64,000 nt of DNA from Sulfuriferula thiophila (GTDB taxonomy: Bacteria > Pseudomonadota > Gammaproteobacteria > Burkholderiales > Sulfuriferulaceae), in NCBI RefSeq assembly GCF_003864975.1, contig NZ_BHGL01000001.1, positions 62,001 through 126,000 of the forward strand, given 5' to 3'. Made by a program: the position numbers and the translations under genes. Below are positions 34,283-43,456 of the stretch, in pieces. A model generated the notes under the pieces. That model did not search any database. It was not told the origin of the DNA and was given only the letters and a program-made list of their open reading frames with translations. Within the stretch, counting starts at the first letter, position 1. The number at the start of each line of letters is the position of its first letter.

Positions 34283-35353
34283 TGGACTGTTATCCTCAGC
34301 CGTCAGGGTGGTGATGAGTTTCTGATCGTTCTGGTAGATGTTCATGATGGTGATGGCATCGTGGTGGTGGCAGAGAAAATACTGGCGCATTTGGCACGTT
34401 CATTTACTATTGAACATCACGAATTAACGACTTCGCTGTCGATAGGTATTGCGGTCTATCCGGACGATGGTAACGATTTTGATACATTATTGAAAAAAGC
34501 GGATACCGCTATGTATCAGTCCAAAGAGTCGGGGCGCAACACCTACCGTTTCCATACGGAAGAAATGAACGTAAATGCGCTTGATCATTTACAGATACGT
34601 AACGGCCTGCGCCAGGCACTGGATAAGCATGAATTTGAGTTGTATTAACAGCCACAGATTAGTCTGGCCAGTGGTGCGGTAGTCGGCGCAGAAGCCCTGT
34701 TGCGCTGGCAGCACCCTGAACTCGGCATGCTGTCCCCGGATCGTTTTATATCCGTAGCAGAAGATAGCGGGCTGATCGTGCCCATCGGTGAGTGGGTGTT
34801 ACAGGAAGCCTGTCGGCAGGCCGTAGCCTGGCAACGGACAGGCTTGCCGGAGATGGTCATGGCGCTAAACTTATCAGCGGTACAATTCAAGCGTGGTGAT
34901 TTGGAACAGAGCGTGACCCGTGCGTTAACAGCATCGGAGCTGGATCCGACATTGCTTGAGCTGGAATTGACCGAATCCATCCTGATACAGGATGCAGACA
35001 ACGTATTGGGCAAGGTGCGCCGGTTAAAAACCCTGGGTATCAAACTGGCAATTGATGACTTCGGCACCGGTAATTCCAGCCTGTCTTACCTGAAACGCTT
35101 TGATGTGGATAAATTGAAAATTGATCAATCGTTTATCCGTGATATGGAGGATGATCCCAATGATGCCGCTATTGTTCGTGCCATTATTCAGATGGCCAAA
35201 AGCCTGAATCTTAAAACGATTGCTGAGGGTGTAGAAGATGACCGCCAGTTATCGTTACTGCGCCTGCAGCATTGTGACGAAATACAAGGCTATTATTTTC
35301 CCCGCCCGCTGTCGGCAGATGAGTTTGCTCGTTATCTCGCTGCTAATTCATAA
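34283..35353 (+). pseudogene. Remnant of a GGDEF-EAL cyclic-di-GMP gene
   Basis: The frame opens at 34283 in the middle of a GGDEF domain: LSRQGGDEFLIVL is readable, with the motif itself at 34307-34321. It runs through a normal GGDEF end (DTAMYQSKESGRNTYRF) and is stopped by TAA at 34646-34648, where an EAL domain normally reads YYQPQ. The same frame continues with a complete EAL domain (EALLRW, ELTES, DDFGTGNSSLSYL, AEGVE) to 35353. The N-terminal sensor and half of GGDEF are missing. The EAL part might still be made from an internal start, but the one at 34700 would lose the EAL residues. Confidence 0.85.
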
Positions 35354-35557
35354 ACCTGGGCGCTGATGTTGTTCATAGATAGTACGTGCATCCAGCTGCG
35401 CCTGCTGTTTGGTGCGCAAGGCCGGATTTTCATCGTGAGTGACAAAAAATTCCGCATCCTGTGCCTGCATTACCAGACGTATTGCTGCAGCATCAATCAA
35501 TTTGTAGCGTTCCGCGATCAGCGTCGTTACTTCATCTAAATATTCTTCGTAGGTCAT
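35348..35557 (-). CDS. Small conserved-type hypothetical protein
   Basis: Protein of 69 residues (MTYEEYLDEVTTLIAERYKL...), predicted helical, with a clear AGGAA ribosome site 8 bases before the ATG. Its end overlaps the end of the EAL remnant by 6 bases. No motif is recognised. The good start signal and acidic helical composition make it likely to be real. Confidence 0.6.
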   Translation of the reverse strand: MTYEEYLDEVTTLIAERYKLIDAAAIRLVMQAQDAEFFVTHDENPALRTKQQAQLDARTIYEQHQRPGL

Positions 35558-35762
35558 AGCCAGTTCCTGATTAAATGGGGGTCAGCTCGGCGCTATTATG
35601 CCAGATATACCCTGTATTTAAACTGGAATGGGTATTTCCGTATTGCTTGCACAGATTTGATCTATGCCTGGAGTGTGCTCCATTTTGAGCTTGTCAGCGA
35701 GTTGTAAGCCATGCAGCCTAGAATGAAAATTAGGATATTCCTATCTTATTAATGGGGGTGAC

Positions 35763-37115
35763 ATGAGTGAATTCGAGCATGAACGTAAAACAACAGGATG
35801 CGCCACTCATGGGGCGTTCCCGGCGAATGCGCAACCCATAAAACATTCACTGAGTATCGTGCAGGTCGTGACCTGGCTGATGTCGTCACTCATGGTGCTG
35901 TTGTCAGTCAATGCAGAGGCGGTTCCTGCCTTTGCCCGCCAGACCGGGCAAAACTGTCTGGCCTGCCATGCCGGCGGCCAATTTCCGGAGCTGACCCCTT
36001 ACGGACGCATGTTCAAGCTTACCGGCTACACCATCGGTGAGCGTACCGTACCAATTTCCGGAATGGCAGTATTGACGGCGAATAAGGTCAAAGTGAATGA
36101 TCCTGCAGCAGGTCATACCCAGGATGGCACGCTGACGTTCAATACAGGCAGCTTGTTTATTGCCGGGAAAATCACAGATAAGGCGGGTGTGTTTGCGCAG
36201 ATTACCTACAATAATTATGCAGGTGACACAGGTTTCTCCGGACATACTGGTGCTGACAATATGGATTTCCGCTATGCCGACCGCCTGATTAATAGCAACA
36301 CCGATCTGATTTACGGCGTGACCATGCATAACAATCCCGGCGTGCAGGATGTGTGGAACAGCAATCCGGCCTGGGGTTATGGGGTTGTGCCTGGCAGCAC
36401 TGGTATCGGTAGCGCGGCAACGCCGATGCTGGATGGAGGTCTTGGCCAGCAGGTAGTGGGTGGTGGTGCTTACGTGTACTGGAATCAGACGGTCTATGCA
36501 GAGCTGACAGGTTACCGTACCGGCAATGGTGTTTTTTCTTTTATGACGCAGGGTAACGGCACGCAGGCCATCATCAAAGGTACTAATCCGTATGCACGGC
36601 TGGCACTGACCCATGCCTGGGGGGCGCATAATGCCATGATCGGGGTGACGCATCTGGATGTGCAGCAATATCAGGACCCAACTGATTTAACCTTAGGTAC
36701 TGACAGTTATCGCGATAACAGTATCGATTTCCAGTACCAATATCTGCTTGATCCGCATACGGTAACGGCAACCGTGACCCGTATTCATGAGACGATCGAT
36801 TCAGCTACTGCCGGGACGTTATCGGAAAATATAAATTCGTTCCGGGCGAAAGCATCCTACGTCTATCAGGCAAAATATGGAGCAACTCTTTCCTATTTTG
36901 ACGTCAGCAATAGTGTCAATAATCCTGGTGCAACGCAAACGGGTACCCAGGGCTGGACCCCGGAGCTATTCTGGACACCACTGCAATATATGCGGCTAGG
37001 GGTGCAATATACCCTGTTCAATAAGGTGAATGGCGTATCCAGCAACACCGATGGTGCGGGCAGAAAAGCCAGCGATGATAACACCCTGCTGTTTTACGTA
37101 TGGGGTGCTTACTAG
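35763..37115 (+). CDS. Monoheme cytochrome fused to an outer-membrane barrel (Cyc2-like)
   Basis: Protein of 450 residues. After an N-terminal signal sequence (hydrophobic stretch about residues 29-52) comes a single heme site CLACH at 65-69. Its context, FARQTGQNCLACHAGGQFPEL, resembles that of Cyc2-type Fe(II)-oxidising cytochrome-porins. The rest is Gly/Asn/Thr/Tyr-rich with alternating hydrophobic patterns and an aromatic C terminus (LFYVWGAY), as expected for a beta-barrel. A GGGGGTG ribosome site precedes the ATG. The predicted role is electron transfer across the outer membrane. Membership of the true Cyc2 family is not proven; similar 450-residue cytochromes of unknown function exist. 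Confidence 0.75.
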   Translation: MSEFEHERKTTGCATHGAFPANAQPIKHSLSIVQVVTWLMSSLMVLLSVNAEAVPAFARQTGQNCLACHAGGQFPELTPYGRMFKLTGYTIGERTVPISGMAVLTANKVKVNDPAAGHTQDGTLTFNTGSLFIAGKITDKAGVFAQITYNNYAGDTGFSGHTGADNMDFRYADRLINSNTDLIYGVTMHNNPGVQDVWNSNPAWGYGVVPGSTGIGSAATPMLDGGLGQQVVGGGAYVYWNQTVYAELTGYRTGNGVFSFMTQGNGTQAIIKGTNPYARLALTHAWGAHNAMIGVTHLDVQQYQDPTDLTLGTDSYRDNSIDFQYQYLLDPHTVTATVTRIHETIDSATAGTLSENINSFRAKASYVYQAKYGATLSYFDVSNSVNNPGATQTGTQGWTPELFWTPLQYMRLGVQYTLFNKVNGVSSNTDGAGRKASDDNTLLFYVWGAY

Positions 37116-37193
37116 GCGCTGATTGCTGACTGAATGCGGCTGCATTGATCGCAGCAGGCCCAACATGAATGACGGAATATTGGAGAGAGCATC

Positions 37194-37829
37194 ATGAATA
37201 AAATCACTATCGGTCTCATCCTGACATTAACGGCGATTGCCGCAGGCTGTACCACGACAGACAGTTCACGCAATCTGGCCGACCCCGCCGTTTCCGGCAA
37301 GGTATTAGCGCAGCAGGTGTGCTCCATTTGCCACGGCGCTGACGGCAATTCTACCAATCCTACTTTCCCCAAGTTGGCTGGACAACAGCAGGGCTATCTG
37401 GTCGCGCAGCTGACTGATTTCAGAAGCCATGGTCGTTCTGATCCAGCCGGTTCGGAATATATGTGGGGGATTTCGCGGCATTTAACTGATACGCAAATCT
37501 GGCAACTGGCGACACATTTCTCACAACAGCAGGCAACGGCTGACCAGCCGGCACACCCTCAGCAAGAAGCCGCAGGGCAATTGATTTTTACCAAGGGGTT
37601 GTCTAACCAGAATGTGCCCGCGTGTGCGACGTGTCATGGTGCGAAGGGTGAGGGTAATGCCGCATTCCCGCGCATTGCCGGTCAGCATGCTGACTACATT
37701 GCCAAGCAGCTAGGGGTGTTCAAGGATACGGAAATGCGTCCTAAAGGTGCAGTGATGAAGGTGATTACTCACGATCTGACTTCGGCTGAAATCCAGGCGG
37801 TAGCAGCTTACGTTTCGACGATGCCTTAG
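37194..37829 (+). CDS. Diheme cytochrome c4-type lipoprotein
   Basis: Protein of 211 residues. The signal peptide ends in a lipobox-like AAGC (Cys19), so the protein may be lipid-anchored. Two class I cytochrome domains carry CSICH (43-47) and CATCH (144-148), each with the c4-type context (FPKLAGQQ and FPRIAGQH). It lies 78 bases after the cytochrome-porin and is ended by a strong terminator, so the two genes probably form a two-protein electron path from the outer membrane to the periplasm. Confidence 0.9.
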   Translation: MNKITIGLILTLTAIAAGCTTTDSSRNLADPAVSGKVLAQQVCSICHGADGNSTNPTFPKLAGQQQGYLVAQLTDFRSHGRSDPAGSEYMWGISRHLTDTQIWQLATHFSQQQATADQPAHPQQEAAGQLIFTKGLSNQNVPACATCHGAKGEGNAAFPRIAGQHADYIAKQLGVFKDTEMRPKGAVMKVITHDLTSAEIQAVAAYVSTMP

Positions 37830-37850
37830 TAATAACGGCATGTGCTGGTA

Positions 37851-37881
37851 AAACGGGCGCCAATTACGGCGCCCGTTTTTT
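37851..37881 (+). terminator. Rho-independent terminator after the cytochrome c4 gene
   Basis: GC-rich stem ACGGGCGCC / GGCGCCCGT with a 6-base loop and a run of Ts. It closes the two-gene cytochrome unit. Confidence 0.93.
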
Positions 37882-38002
37882 ATGGTGTTGTCGTCATATA
37901 ATTATGGGGCTGGTCAATGCAGCAGCGCTGAACTAAGATGGCCCATATTTAGCGTGCTGTGAAACTGCTCGGCTCATAGTCCTTATTTTTTGAAAGCATA
38001 CC

Positions 38003-38767
38003 TTGTCATTTCGCAGCCTGCGCATATTAATCTTATTATCACTGCTCGGCGTAATAGCCGCTGTTACTTACTGGGAACGCTGGTCGGTGGCGCAGTGGCG
38101 GCAACCGCTGCAAGTAGTGATCTATCCCATCAATGGCGATAACGCTGCTGAAGTTGCGCATTATATTGCGGGGCTGGATGCGGCACAGTTTGCGGAGATT
38201 CCCGAATTCGTCCGCAAACAGAGTGAGCGTTACCGGCTCAAGCCGCTGCCATTACCGCAGATAACGCTGGGCAATGTCGTGGCAGAAGCACCGCCGGTGC
38301 AACCGATGAACGGCAGTATGCTGGATACGCTGCGCTGGAGTTTGAAGCTGCGCTATTACGTGTTTCATAACACCCCGTTCTGGCAGAGTCTGGGGCGCAT
38401 CAAACTGTTTGTGGTCTACCATCAGGGTGAAGATGGTATCCCGCTGGAACATTCGCTGGGCTTGCAGAAAGGTCTGCTCGGCGTGATTCACGCTTTTGCG
38501 CGACCAGAGCAGGATGCCCAGAACAATGTAGTGATTGCCCATGAGTTGCTGCATACCCTGGGTGCTACAGATAAATACGATAGTAATTTGCAGCCGGTAT
38601 ATCCTGACGGCTTTGCCGAACCTGAACGCGAACCCCGTTATCCGCAGAAACTGGCGGAGATCATGGCCGGGCGGATTGCCGTTACCCCGGAGCAGGCACG
38701 CATGCCGAAAAATCTAGCCGCCTGTGTGATCGGGGCTAAAACTGCTTATGAGATCAACTGGAAATGA
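38003..38767 (+). CDS. Putative membrane-anchored zinc metalloprotease
   Basis: Protein of 254 residues with a TTG start (no in-frame ATG exists until after residue 100). One N-terminal membrane anchor (residues 7-23) is followed by a domain with HELLHTLGATD at 180-190. This fits the short metzincin-like zinc motif HExxHxxGxxD, with H180, H184 and D190 as possible ligands and E181 as the base. The family and substrate are unknown to me. The stop overlaps the DUF938 gene by 4 bases, so the two are coupled. Confidence 0.72.
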   Translation: MSFRSLRILILLSLLGVIAAVTYWERWSVAQWRQPLQVVIYPINGDNAAEVAHYIAGLDAAQFAEIPEFVRKQSERYRLKPLPLPQITLGNVVAEAPPVQPMNGSMLDTLRWSLKLRYYVFHNTPFWQSLGRIKLFVVYHQGEDGIPLEHSLGLQKGLLGVIHAFARPEQDAQNNVVIAHELLHTLGATDKYDSNLQPVYPDGFAEPEREPRYPQKLAEIMAGRIAVTPEQARMPKNLAACVIGAKTAYEINWK

Positions 38768-39360
38768 TGAAACCATACTCTGAAGCCTGCGAGCGCAATC
38801 AGCAGCCTATCCTGGATCAGCTGCAAACGCTGTTTGCCGACCGCCAACAGGTGCTGGAAATCTCCAGTGGCACCGGCCAACACGCAGTCTGTTTTGGCCG
38901 GGCGCTGCCGCATCTGACCTGGCAGACCAGCGATCTGCAGCCGAATCATGCCGGTATTCGTGCCTGGCTGGATGAGGCGCAACTGGCCAATGTGCTGTTG
39001 CCGCTGGTGCTGGATGTGACTGATGCGGTGTGGCCGGTGATCGAGGTGGATGCCATTTTCAACGCCAATGCCGTGCATATCATGTCGTGGTCGGCGGTGC
39101 AGCGTATGTTTGAGGGCATAGGGCGGATACTGCAATCCGGTGGCCTGTTGTGTCTGTACGGGCCATTCAATTATGGCGGCGCCTACACTTCGGCCAGCAA
39201 TGCCAACTTTGATGCGTGGCTGAAAGCGCGCGACACTCTCAGTGGCATCCGTGATTTTGAAGCGGTATGTGAACTGGCGACAGCGCAGGGGCTGGTGTTG
39301 CTGCAGGATGTGGTGATGCCGTCTAACAACAGGTTGCTGGTGTGGCGCAAATCACTCTGA
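38764..39360 (+). CDS. DUF938 family SAM-dependent methyltransferase
   Basis: Protein of 198 residues with SAM motif I VLEISSGTGQHAVCFGRALP and the DUF938-typical ANAVHIMSWSAVQRMFEGIGRIL and LYGPFNYGGAYTSASNANFD. The substrate is unknown; the family is widespread in proteobacteria. It is coupled to the upstream putative protease and converges on the next gene, overlapping it by 9 bases at the 3' ends. Confidence 0.88.
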   Translation: MMKPYSEACERNQQPILDQLQTLFADRQQVLEISSGTGQHAVCFGRALPHLTWQTSDLQPNHAGIRAWLDEAQLANVLLPLVLDVTDAVWPVIEVDAIFNANAVHIMSWSAVQRMFEGIGRILQSGGLLCLYGPFNYGGAYTSASNANFDAWLKARDTLSGIRDFEAVCELATAQGLVLLQDVVMPSNNRLLVWRKSL

Positions 39361-40488
39361 CGGCAGTTGCTTGAACGGATTGCGTTCATTCAGTTCGTCG
39401 GTATAACGCGCCATACCCTGGGTTTCCCGCGCCAGAAACTCTTCCACCGCGCCGCTGAATTTGGCATGGGCCAGCCAGTGCGCCGACCAGGTGGTGACCG
39501 GTAAAAAACCGCGGGCTATCTTGTGTTCGCCCTGCGCGCCGCCTTCAAATACCGCGATCTTATTGGCGATGCAAAACTCTATCGCCTGATAGTAGCAGGC
39601 TTCGAAATGCAGCCCCGGATGATACTCCAGCGCCCCCCAGTAGCGGCCGTACAGCGTGTCAGCTGTGTAGATGTTGAGCGCGCTGGCAATGGGCTGACCG
39701 TCACGGTAGGCAACGATCAGCAGCACATTGTCGGGCATGGTGATGCCTATGCGCTGGAAGAAATCCAGATTCAGATACGGCGTGGAGCGGTGCTGGATAT
39801 AGGTGCTGTCGTAACAGCGCACAAAAAATGCCCACAGCGCCGGGGTAATGTCATTGCCGGTGAATTGCTTAAACGTGACCCCGGCATCACGCACCCGTCG
39901 TCGCTCCTGCTTGATCTTCTTGCGCTTGTCGTTGTTCATGGCGGCAAGATAAGCGTCGAAATCGGCATAGCCCGGGTTCTGCCAGTGAAATTGCACCCCC
40001 TGGCGCAACATCATGCCGGCCTGCTGTATTTCCTGTGCCTGCGCGGCGTCAGGAAACAGGCAGTGCAACGAGGAAACCTCCAATTGCTGAGCCAGTTGCA
40101 ACGCGGCCCGAATAAGCAGCACGCGTAACTCCGCAGTTGCCGCCAGCGCACGCAAGCCGGTAATCGGGCTGAACGGCACCGCGCACAGCAGCTTGGGATA
40201 ATAATCCAGACCATGGCGCTCGTAGGCTTCCGCCCATGCCCAGTCGAACACATATTCGCCATAGGAATGGCGCTTGAGGTACAACGGCAGCGCACCGATC
40301 AGTTGTTCATCATGCCACAGCGTCAGAAACTGCGCCTGCCAGCCGGTGCGCTGCGTTGCGCAACCACATTCCTGCAGGGCCAGCAGAAAGGCGTGGCTTA
40401 AAAACGGATTACCCTCGGTCAGTGCATCCCACTGTGCTGCCGGGAGATCACTGAGGTTGGTGATGACGCGAATTTCAGGTGTGGTCAT
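39352..40488 (-). CDS. GNAT/FemAB-like N-acetyltransferase family protein (PF04339 type)
   Basis: Protein of 378 residues. It has the family features YLKRHSYGEYVFDWAWAEAY near residue 65, NNDKRKKIKQERRRVRDAG near residue 185 and GAQGEHKIARGFLPVTTWSAH near the end. This family is related to peptidoglycan aminoacyl- and acetyl-transferases, and its actual substrate is undetermined. It is the last gene of a four-gene minus-strand operon and overlaps the TlpA-like gene by 4 bases. Confidence 0.88.
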   Translation of the reverse strand: MTTPEIRVITNLSDLPAAQWDALTEGNPFLSHAFLLALQECGCATQRTGWQAQFLTLWHDEQLIGALPLYLKRHSYGEYVFDWAWAEAYERHGLDYYPKLLCAVPFSPITGLRALAATAELRVLLIRAALQLAQQLEVSSLHCLFPDAAQAQEIQQAGMMLRQGVQFHWQNPGYADFDAYLAAMNNDKRKKIKQERRRVRDAGVTFKQFTGNDITPALWAFFVRCYDSTYIQHRSTPYLNLDFFQRIGITMPDNVLLIVAYRDGQPIASALNIYTADTLYGRYWGALEYHPGLHFEACYYQAIEFCIANKIAVFEGGAQGEHKIARGFLPVTTWSAHWLAHAKFSGAVEEFLARETQGMARYTDELNERNPFKQLPSE

Positions 40489-40997
40489 TGCGGTGCCGCG
40501 AGTGGCAGCAAGTCGCTGATTTTTTGTACCGTGTCGGCCTCATCCCATTCCACGGGGCCGAACAGCGCGTAGCGGATCTGACCTTTGCTATCGATTACAT
40601 AACTGGTCGGGAAGGCGAACACCTTCCAGGCTTTGAGTGCATGACCATCCGTGTCCAGCAGAATGCTGAAATCGGTATGAATTTCCTTGAGATAGGTATT
40701 CACTACCGCGGCTGGTTCACCCATATCCACTGCCAGTATGGTGAACGCTTTGCCTGCCATCTTTTCTTTCAGGCGTTGCATCGACGGCATTTCGGCGCGG
40801 CACGGCGGGCACCAGCTCGCCCAGAAATTAACCAGCACCACCCGGCCACGATAATCCTCGAGCTTGTGTGTCTTGCCGCTGAGATCTTTAAGTGCAAGTG
40901 GCGGCGTAGCGCCACCCTGATAGGGTTTGAGCTCGCGCGCCTGGGCAGTGCTGGTAGCTAACATCAGGCCGAGTAACAATATCCACAGGTGTTTCAC
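40485..40997 (-). CDS. TlpA-family thioredoxin, secreted
   Basis: Protein of 170 residues with a cleavable signal peptide (about residues 1-20) and the redox motif WCPPC in NFWASWCPPCRAEMPSM. The cis-proline loop reads FAFPTSYVID. It is a second TlpA-like protein in this window besides the one beside dsbD. It overlaps its neighbours by 4 bases on both sides. A role as periplasmic disulfide reductase is inferred. Confidence 0.9.
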   Translation of the reverse strand: MKHLWILLLGLMLATSTAQARELKPYQGGATPPLALKDLSGKTHKLEDYRGRVVLVNFWASWCPPCRAEMPSMQRLKEKMAGKAFTILAVDMGEPAAVVNTYLKEIHTDFSILLDTDGHALKAWKVFAFPTSYVIDSKGQIRYALFGPVEWDEADTVQKISDLLPLAAPQ

Positions 40998-41782
40998 GGT
41001 TGCATTCCTTTCAGTTGCCGAGTGGCATTCACTATCAATTGCGGTAAAGCGGCAGCCATTATCTGCTCGGCGGGAAAGACATCCTCACGCAGATAAAAGC
41101 GGTCACGTACGCCGGACAGCAATTGCACTTTCACCGGCGCGCCACCCTGTTCCAGCAGCGTTTGCAGTTGGTCGACACGCCAGCGCAAGGCGGACAGCTC
41201 CGGTTGCAGGATGTAGACGGGCAGGTGGGTCGCCGTTGTGATGGGCAGGAACTGAGCGTCTTCGCCCGGCTCTGGCGTGGCTACATGGAGATTGGGTGAG
41301 AGCAATATTGCACCCCGCAAATCATGCGGGTTGCCGTACCAGGCTGTGGCAGCTGTCAAAGCCAGTTCGGCACCTTTGTCAGCGGCGATCAAATAGACTG
41401 GCTTGTGGCTACGTTGCTGAACTGCGCTGATCAGTTGCGCCATATCCGCAGCCGGCATCTGCTGCAGGCTGCTGGGTACGGTGGGGAGAAAATACGCGGC
41501 ATGCAAATCGGCCAGCCAGACTTCAACACCCAGCCTGGCCAGTTTGGCGGCGATATCGTACTCAGCGGGTAGCAGACCACGTTCCGAAGGCAGCCACAGC
41601 ATAGCTATCTTGCCGTGCGCGCGGAAGGTGGTAAGCGGAATCTCAACCCCGTTAGCCAGGGTCAGGTTGTGCGTGAATTTGGCTGCAGGCGCCGCAAAGC
41701 CGGGCGCAGATAGCAGCACCAGCAAAGCCATGGCGACACATCTGCGCGCATAGCTGAGTAGCTGCTGGTTCATGCTATGCAT
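40994..41782 (-). CDS. Secreted alpha/beta-hydrolase-fold protein with Asp at the nucleophile elbow
   Basis: Protein of 262 residues with a signal peptide (about residues 12-31, ending FAAPA). It has a hydrolase-like fold: MLWLPSERGLLPAEYDIAAKLARLGVEVWLADLHAAYF, then PVYLIAADKGAELAL. At the usual GxSxG elbow the sequence is A133-A-D135-K-G137, so the nucleophile serine is absent and an aspartate takes its place. Either an unusual hydrolase or a non-catalytic relative. It lies 9 bases after the membrane protein gene and is coupled to the TlpA-like gene. Confidence 0.68.
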   Translation of the reverse strand: MHSMNQQLLSYARRCVAMALLVLLSAPGFAAPAAKFTHNLTLANGVEIPLTTFRAHGKIAMLWLPSERGLLPAEYDIAAKLARLGVEVWLADLHAAYFLPTVPSSLQQMPAADMAQLISAVQQRSHKPVYLIAADKGAELALTAATAWYGNPHDLRGAILLSPNLHVATPEPGEDAQFLPITTATHLPVYILQPELSALRWRVDQLQTLLEQGGAPVKVQLLSGVRDRFYLREDVFPAEQIMAAALPQLIVNATRQLKGMQP

Positions 41783-41791
41783 GGACTGGGA

Positions 41792-42346
41792 TTACCATGC
41801 AGCCAGTCGGGATTTCCGCCAGACTGCGGCAGCAATCAGTGCAGGTGCCAGATACAGCATGGCAGATGTCAGATAGGCAGGGAAATAGGGCGCCACTGCC
41901 AATACGAATTCGCTGGAGCTAACTGAGCTGGCGACACCGCTGAGTGCAAAGAAAAAAGCATTGGAAATGAGGAAAGCCACGCCGACTGCAGCAATGCTGG
42001 CGGGAAATGCGATGAGCGGCTGGGCAAAGCGTTGCTGCAGCGCTAGCGCCATGCCGGTCAGCCACAGCACGGCGTAAGTAGGGATGAGTCCGGCGTAAGC
42101 GGGGCTGAAGCACCAGGCCGCTTCGGCGGAGGACTGTGCCATGTAGATATCCAGACCGAACGTGGTAAGCATGAGCACGACAAAGCCGGATACGCCACCG
42201 AGCATGATGCCGCCCAGCAAGAACATGGCCAGGCTGGCGTCAGGTAACAAATTGGCGCTGCCGAAATGGCTCATGCGCGTTGAAGCAATCATGGCGACCA
42301 GAGCAAGTAGTACACCCAGACGTTGGGCGGTTGATAACTTAGGCAT
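41792..42346 (-). CDS. Integral membrane protein, ECF S-component-like (B12 region, copy 1)
   Basis: Protein of 184 residues from the ATG at 42346 with five or six membrane helices. Conserved stretches LLPDASLAMFLLGG and CFSPAYAGLIPTYAVLW are shared with the protein at 50849-51409, so the two are paralogs. Size and topology resemble substrate-binding S components of vitamin uptake systems, but no ATPase or EcfT gene is nearby. It is divergent from cobT (64 bases apart). A role in corrinoid or cobalt-related transport is inferred from context only. Confidence 0.7.
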   Translation of the reverse strand: MPKLSTAQRLGVLLALVAMIASTRMSHFGSANLLPDASLAMFLLGGIMLGGVSGFVVLMLTTFGLDIYMAQSSAEAAWCFSPAYAGLIPTYAVLWLTGMALALQQRFAQPLIAFPASIAAVGVAFLISNAFFFALSGVASSVSSSEFVLAVAPYFPAYLTSAMLYLAPALIAAAVWRKSRLAAW

Positions 42347-42410
42347 GGATAAATCCTCAATAATTCGGTGAACCCGTATTATGCGACAATATACGTTTTG
42401 CGTGATGAAG

Positions 42411-43451
42411 ATGTCATATTTTATTCCTGCCTTAGATCGCCAGCTGGCAACTGCTCTGCGCAGCAAGATCGACCAGAAAACCAAACCACTGGGTGCACTC
42501 GGTCAACTGGAAGCGCTGGCGCTGCAAATCGGTCAGGTACAGGCTACGCTGACGCCGCAGTTGTGCAAACCAACCATGCTGGTATTTGCCGCCGATCATG
42601 GTATCGCCAATGCTGGGGTGAGCGCTTACCCTCAGGCAGTGACTGAGCAGATGGTGCTTAACTTCCTGCGTGGTGGTGCGGCGATCAACGTATTCTGCCG
42701 TACCAACGGCTTGGATCTGCGTGTGGTCGATGCTGGAGTGAATGCGGATTTTGCCGGTGTTGCCGGCTTGATCAACCGCAAAGTGGCCATGGGTAGCGCC
42801 AATATGACCGAGCAACCAGCAATGACGGCTGCCCAATGCGAACAGGCCGTGGCGCATGGTGCCGCACTGGCGCAGGGTCTGGCCGACGAAGGCTGCAACG
42901 TGCTGGGACTGGGTGAGATGGGTATCGCCAACACCAGCTCGGCGGCTCTGCTTACGCATATCTATACCGGTCTGCCGCTGGCTGATTGCGTTGGTCGCGG
43001 CACCGGGCTGGACGATGCCGGACTGGCGCGCAAGCTGCAAATATTGAGCGATGTGGTCGGATTGCATGGCAAATCAGCCGATGCGCTGGAAACCGTACGC
43101 TGTTACGGCGGGCTGGAAATCGCGATGATGGCAGGCGCCATGCTCGGCGCAGCGCAGCGCGGCATGCTGGTGCTGGTGGATGGCTTTATTGCCAGCGCCG
43201 CCTATCTCGCCGCCAGTGCGATGCAACCGGCGTTGCGTGATTACGCGGTATTCAGCCATTGCTCCGACGAGCACGGTCATCGCAAGCTGCTCAATCATTT
43301 AAATGCCCACCCGTTGCTCGATCTGGGGCTGCGGCTGGGTGAAGGTACGGGTGCCGCGCTGGCTTACCCGTTGCTGGTGGCTGCCGTTGCCTTTTTGAAT
43401 GAGATGGCGACATTCGAGTCGGCTGGCGTGAGTGAGCACTTGCAAGCTTAG
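42411..43451 (+). CDS. cobT: Nicotinate-nucleotide:dimethylbenzimidazole phosphoribosyltransferase
   Basis: Makes alpha-ribazole phosphate, the lower-ligand nucleotide of cobalamin. The start at 42411 gives a 346-residue protein beginning [12 protein letters not shown]; in-frame ATGs at 42381 and 42405 are possible. Family signatures include [49 protein letters not shown] and [12 protein letters not shown] with the catalytic glutamate. It uses the dimethylbenzimidazole made by BluB encoded in the same region. Confidence 0.96.
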   Translation: MSYFIPALDRQLATALRSKIDQKTKPLGALGQLEALALQIGQVQATLTPQLCKPTMLVFAADHGIANAGVSAYPQAVTEQMVLNFLRGGAAINVFCRTNGLDLRVVDAGVNADFAGVAGLINRKVAMGSANMTEQPAMTAAQCEQAVAHGAALAQGLADEGCNVLGLGEMGIANTSSAALLTHIYTGLPLADCVGRGTGLDDAGLARKLQILSDVVGLHGKSADALETVRCYGGLEIAMMAGAMLGAAQRGMLVLVDGFIASAAYLAASAMQPALRDYAVFSHCSDEHGHRKLLNHLNAHPLLDLGLRLGEGTGAALAYPLLVAAVAFLNEMATFESAGVSEHLQA

Positions 43452-43456
43452 ATTTT

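Noticed and set aside
42347-42410. Cobalamin riboswitch in front of cobT
   Set aside because: The divergent gap is only 64 bases and has no B12-box sequence.
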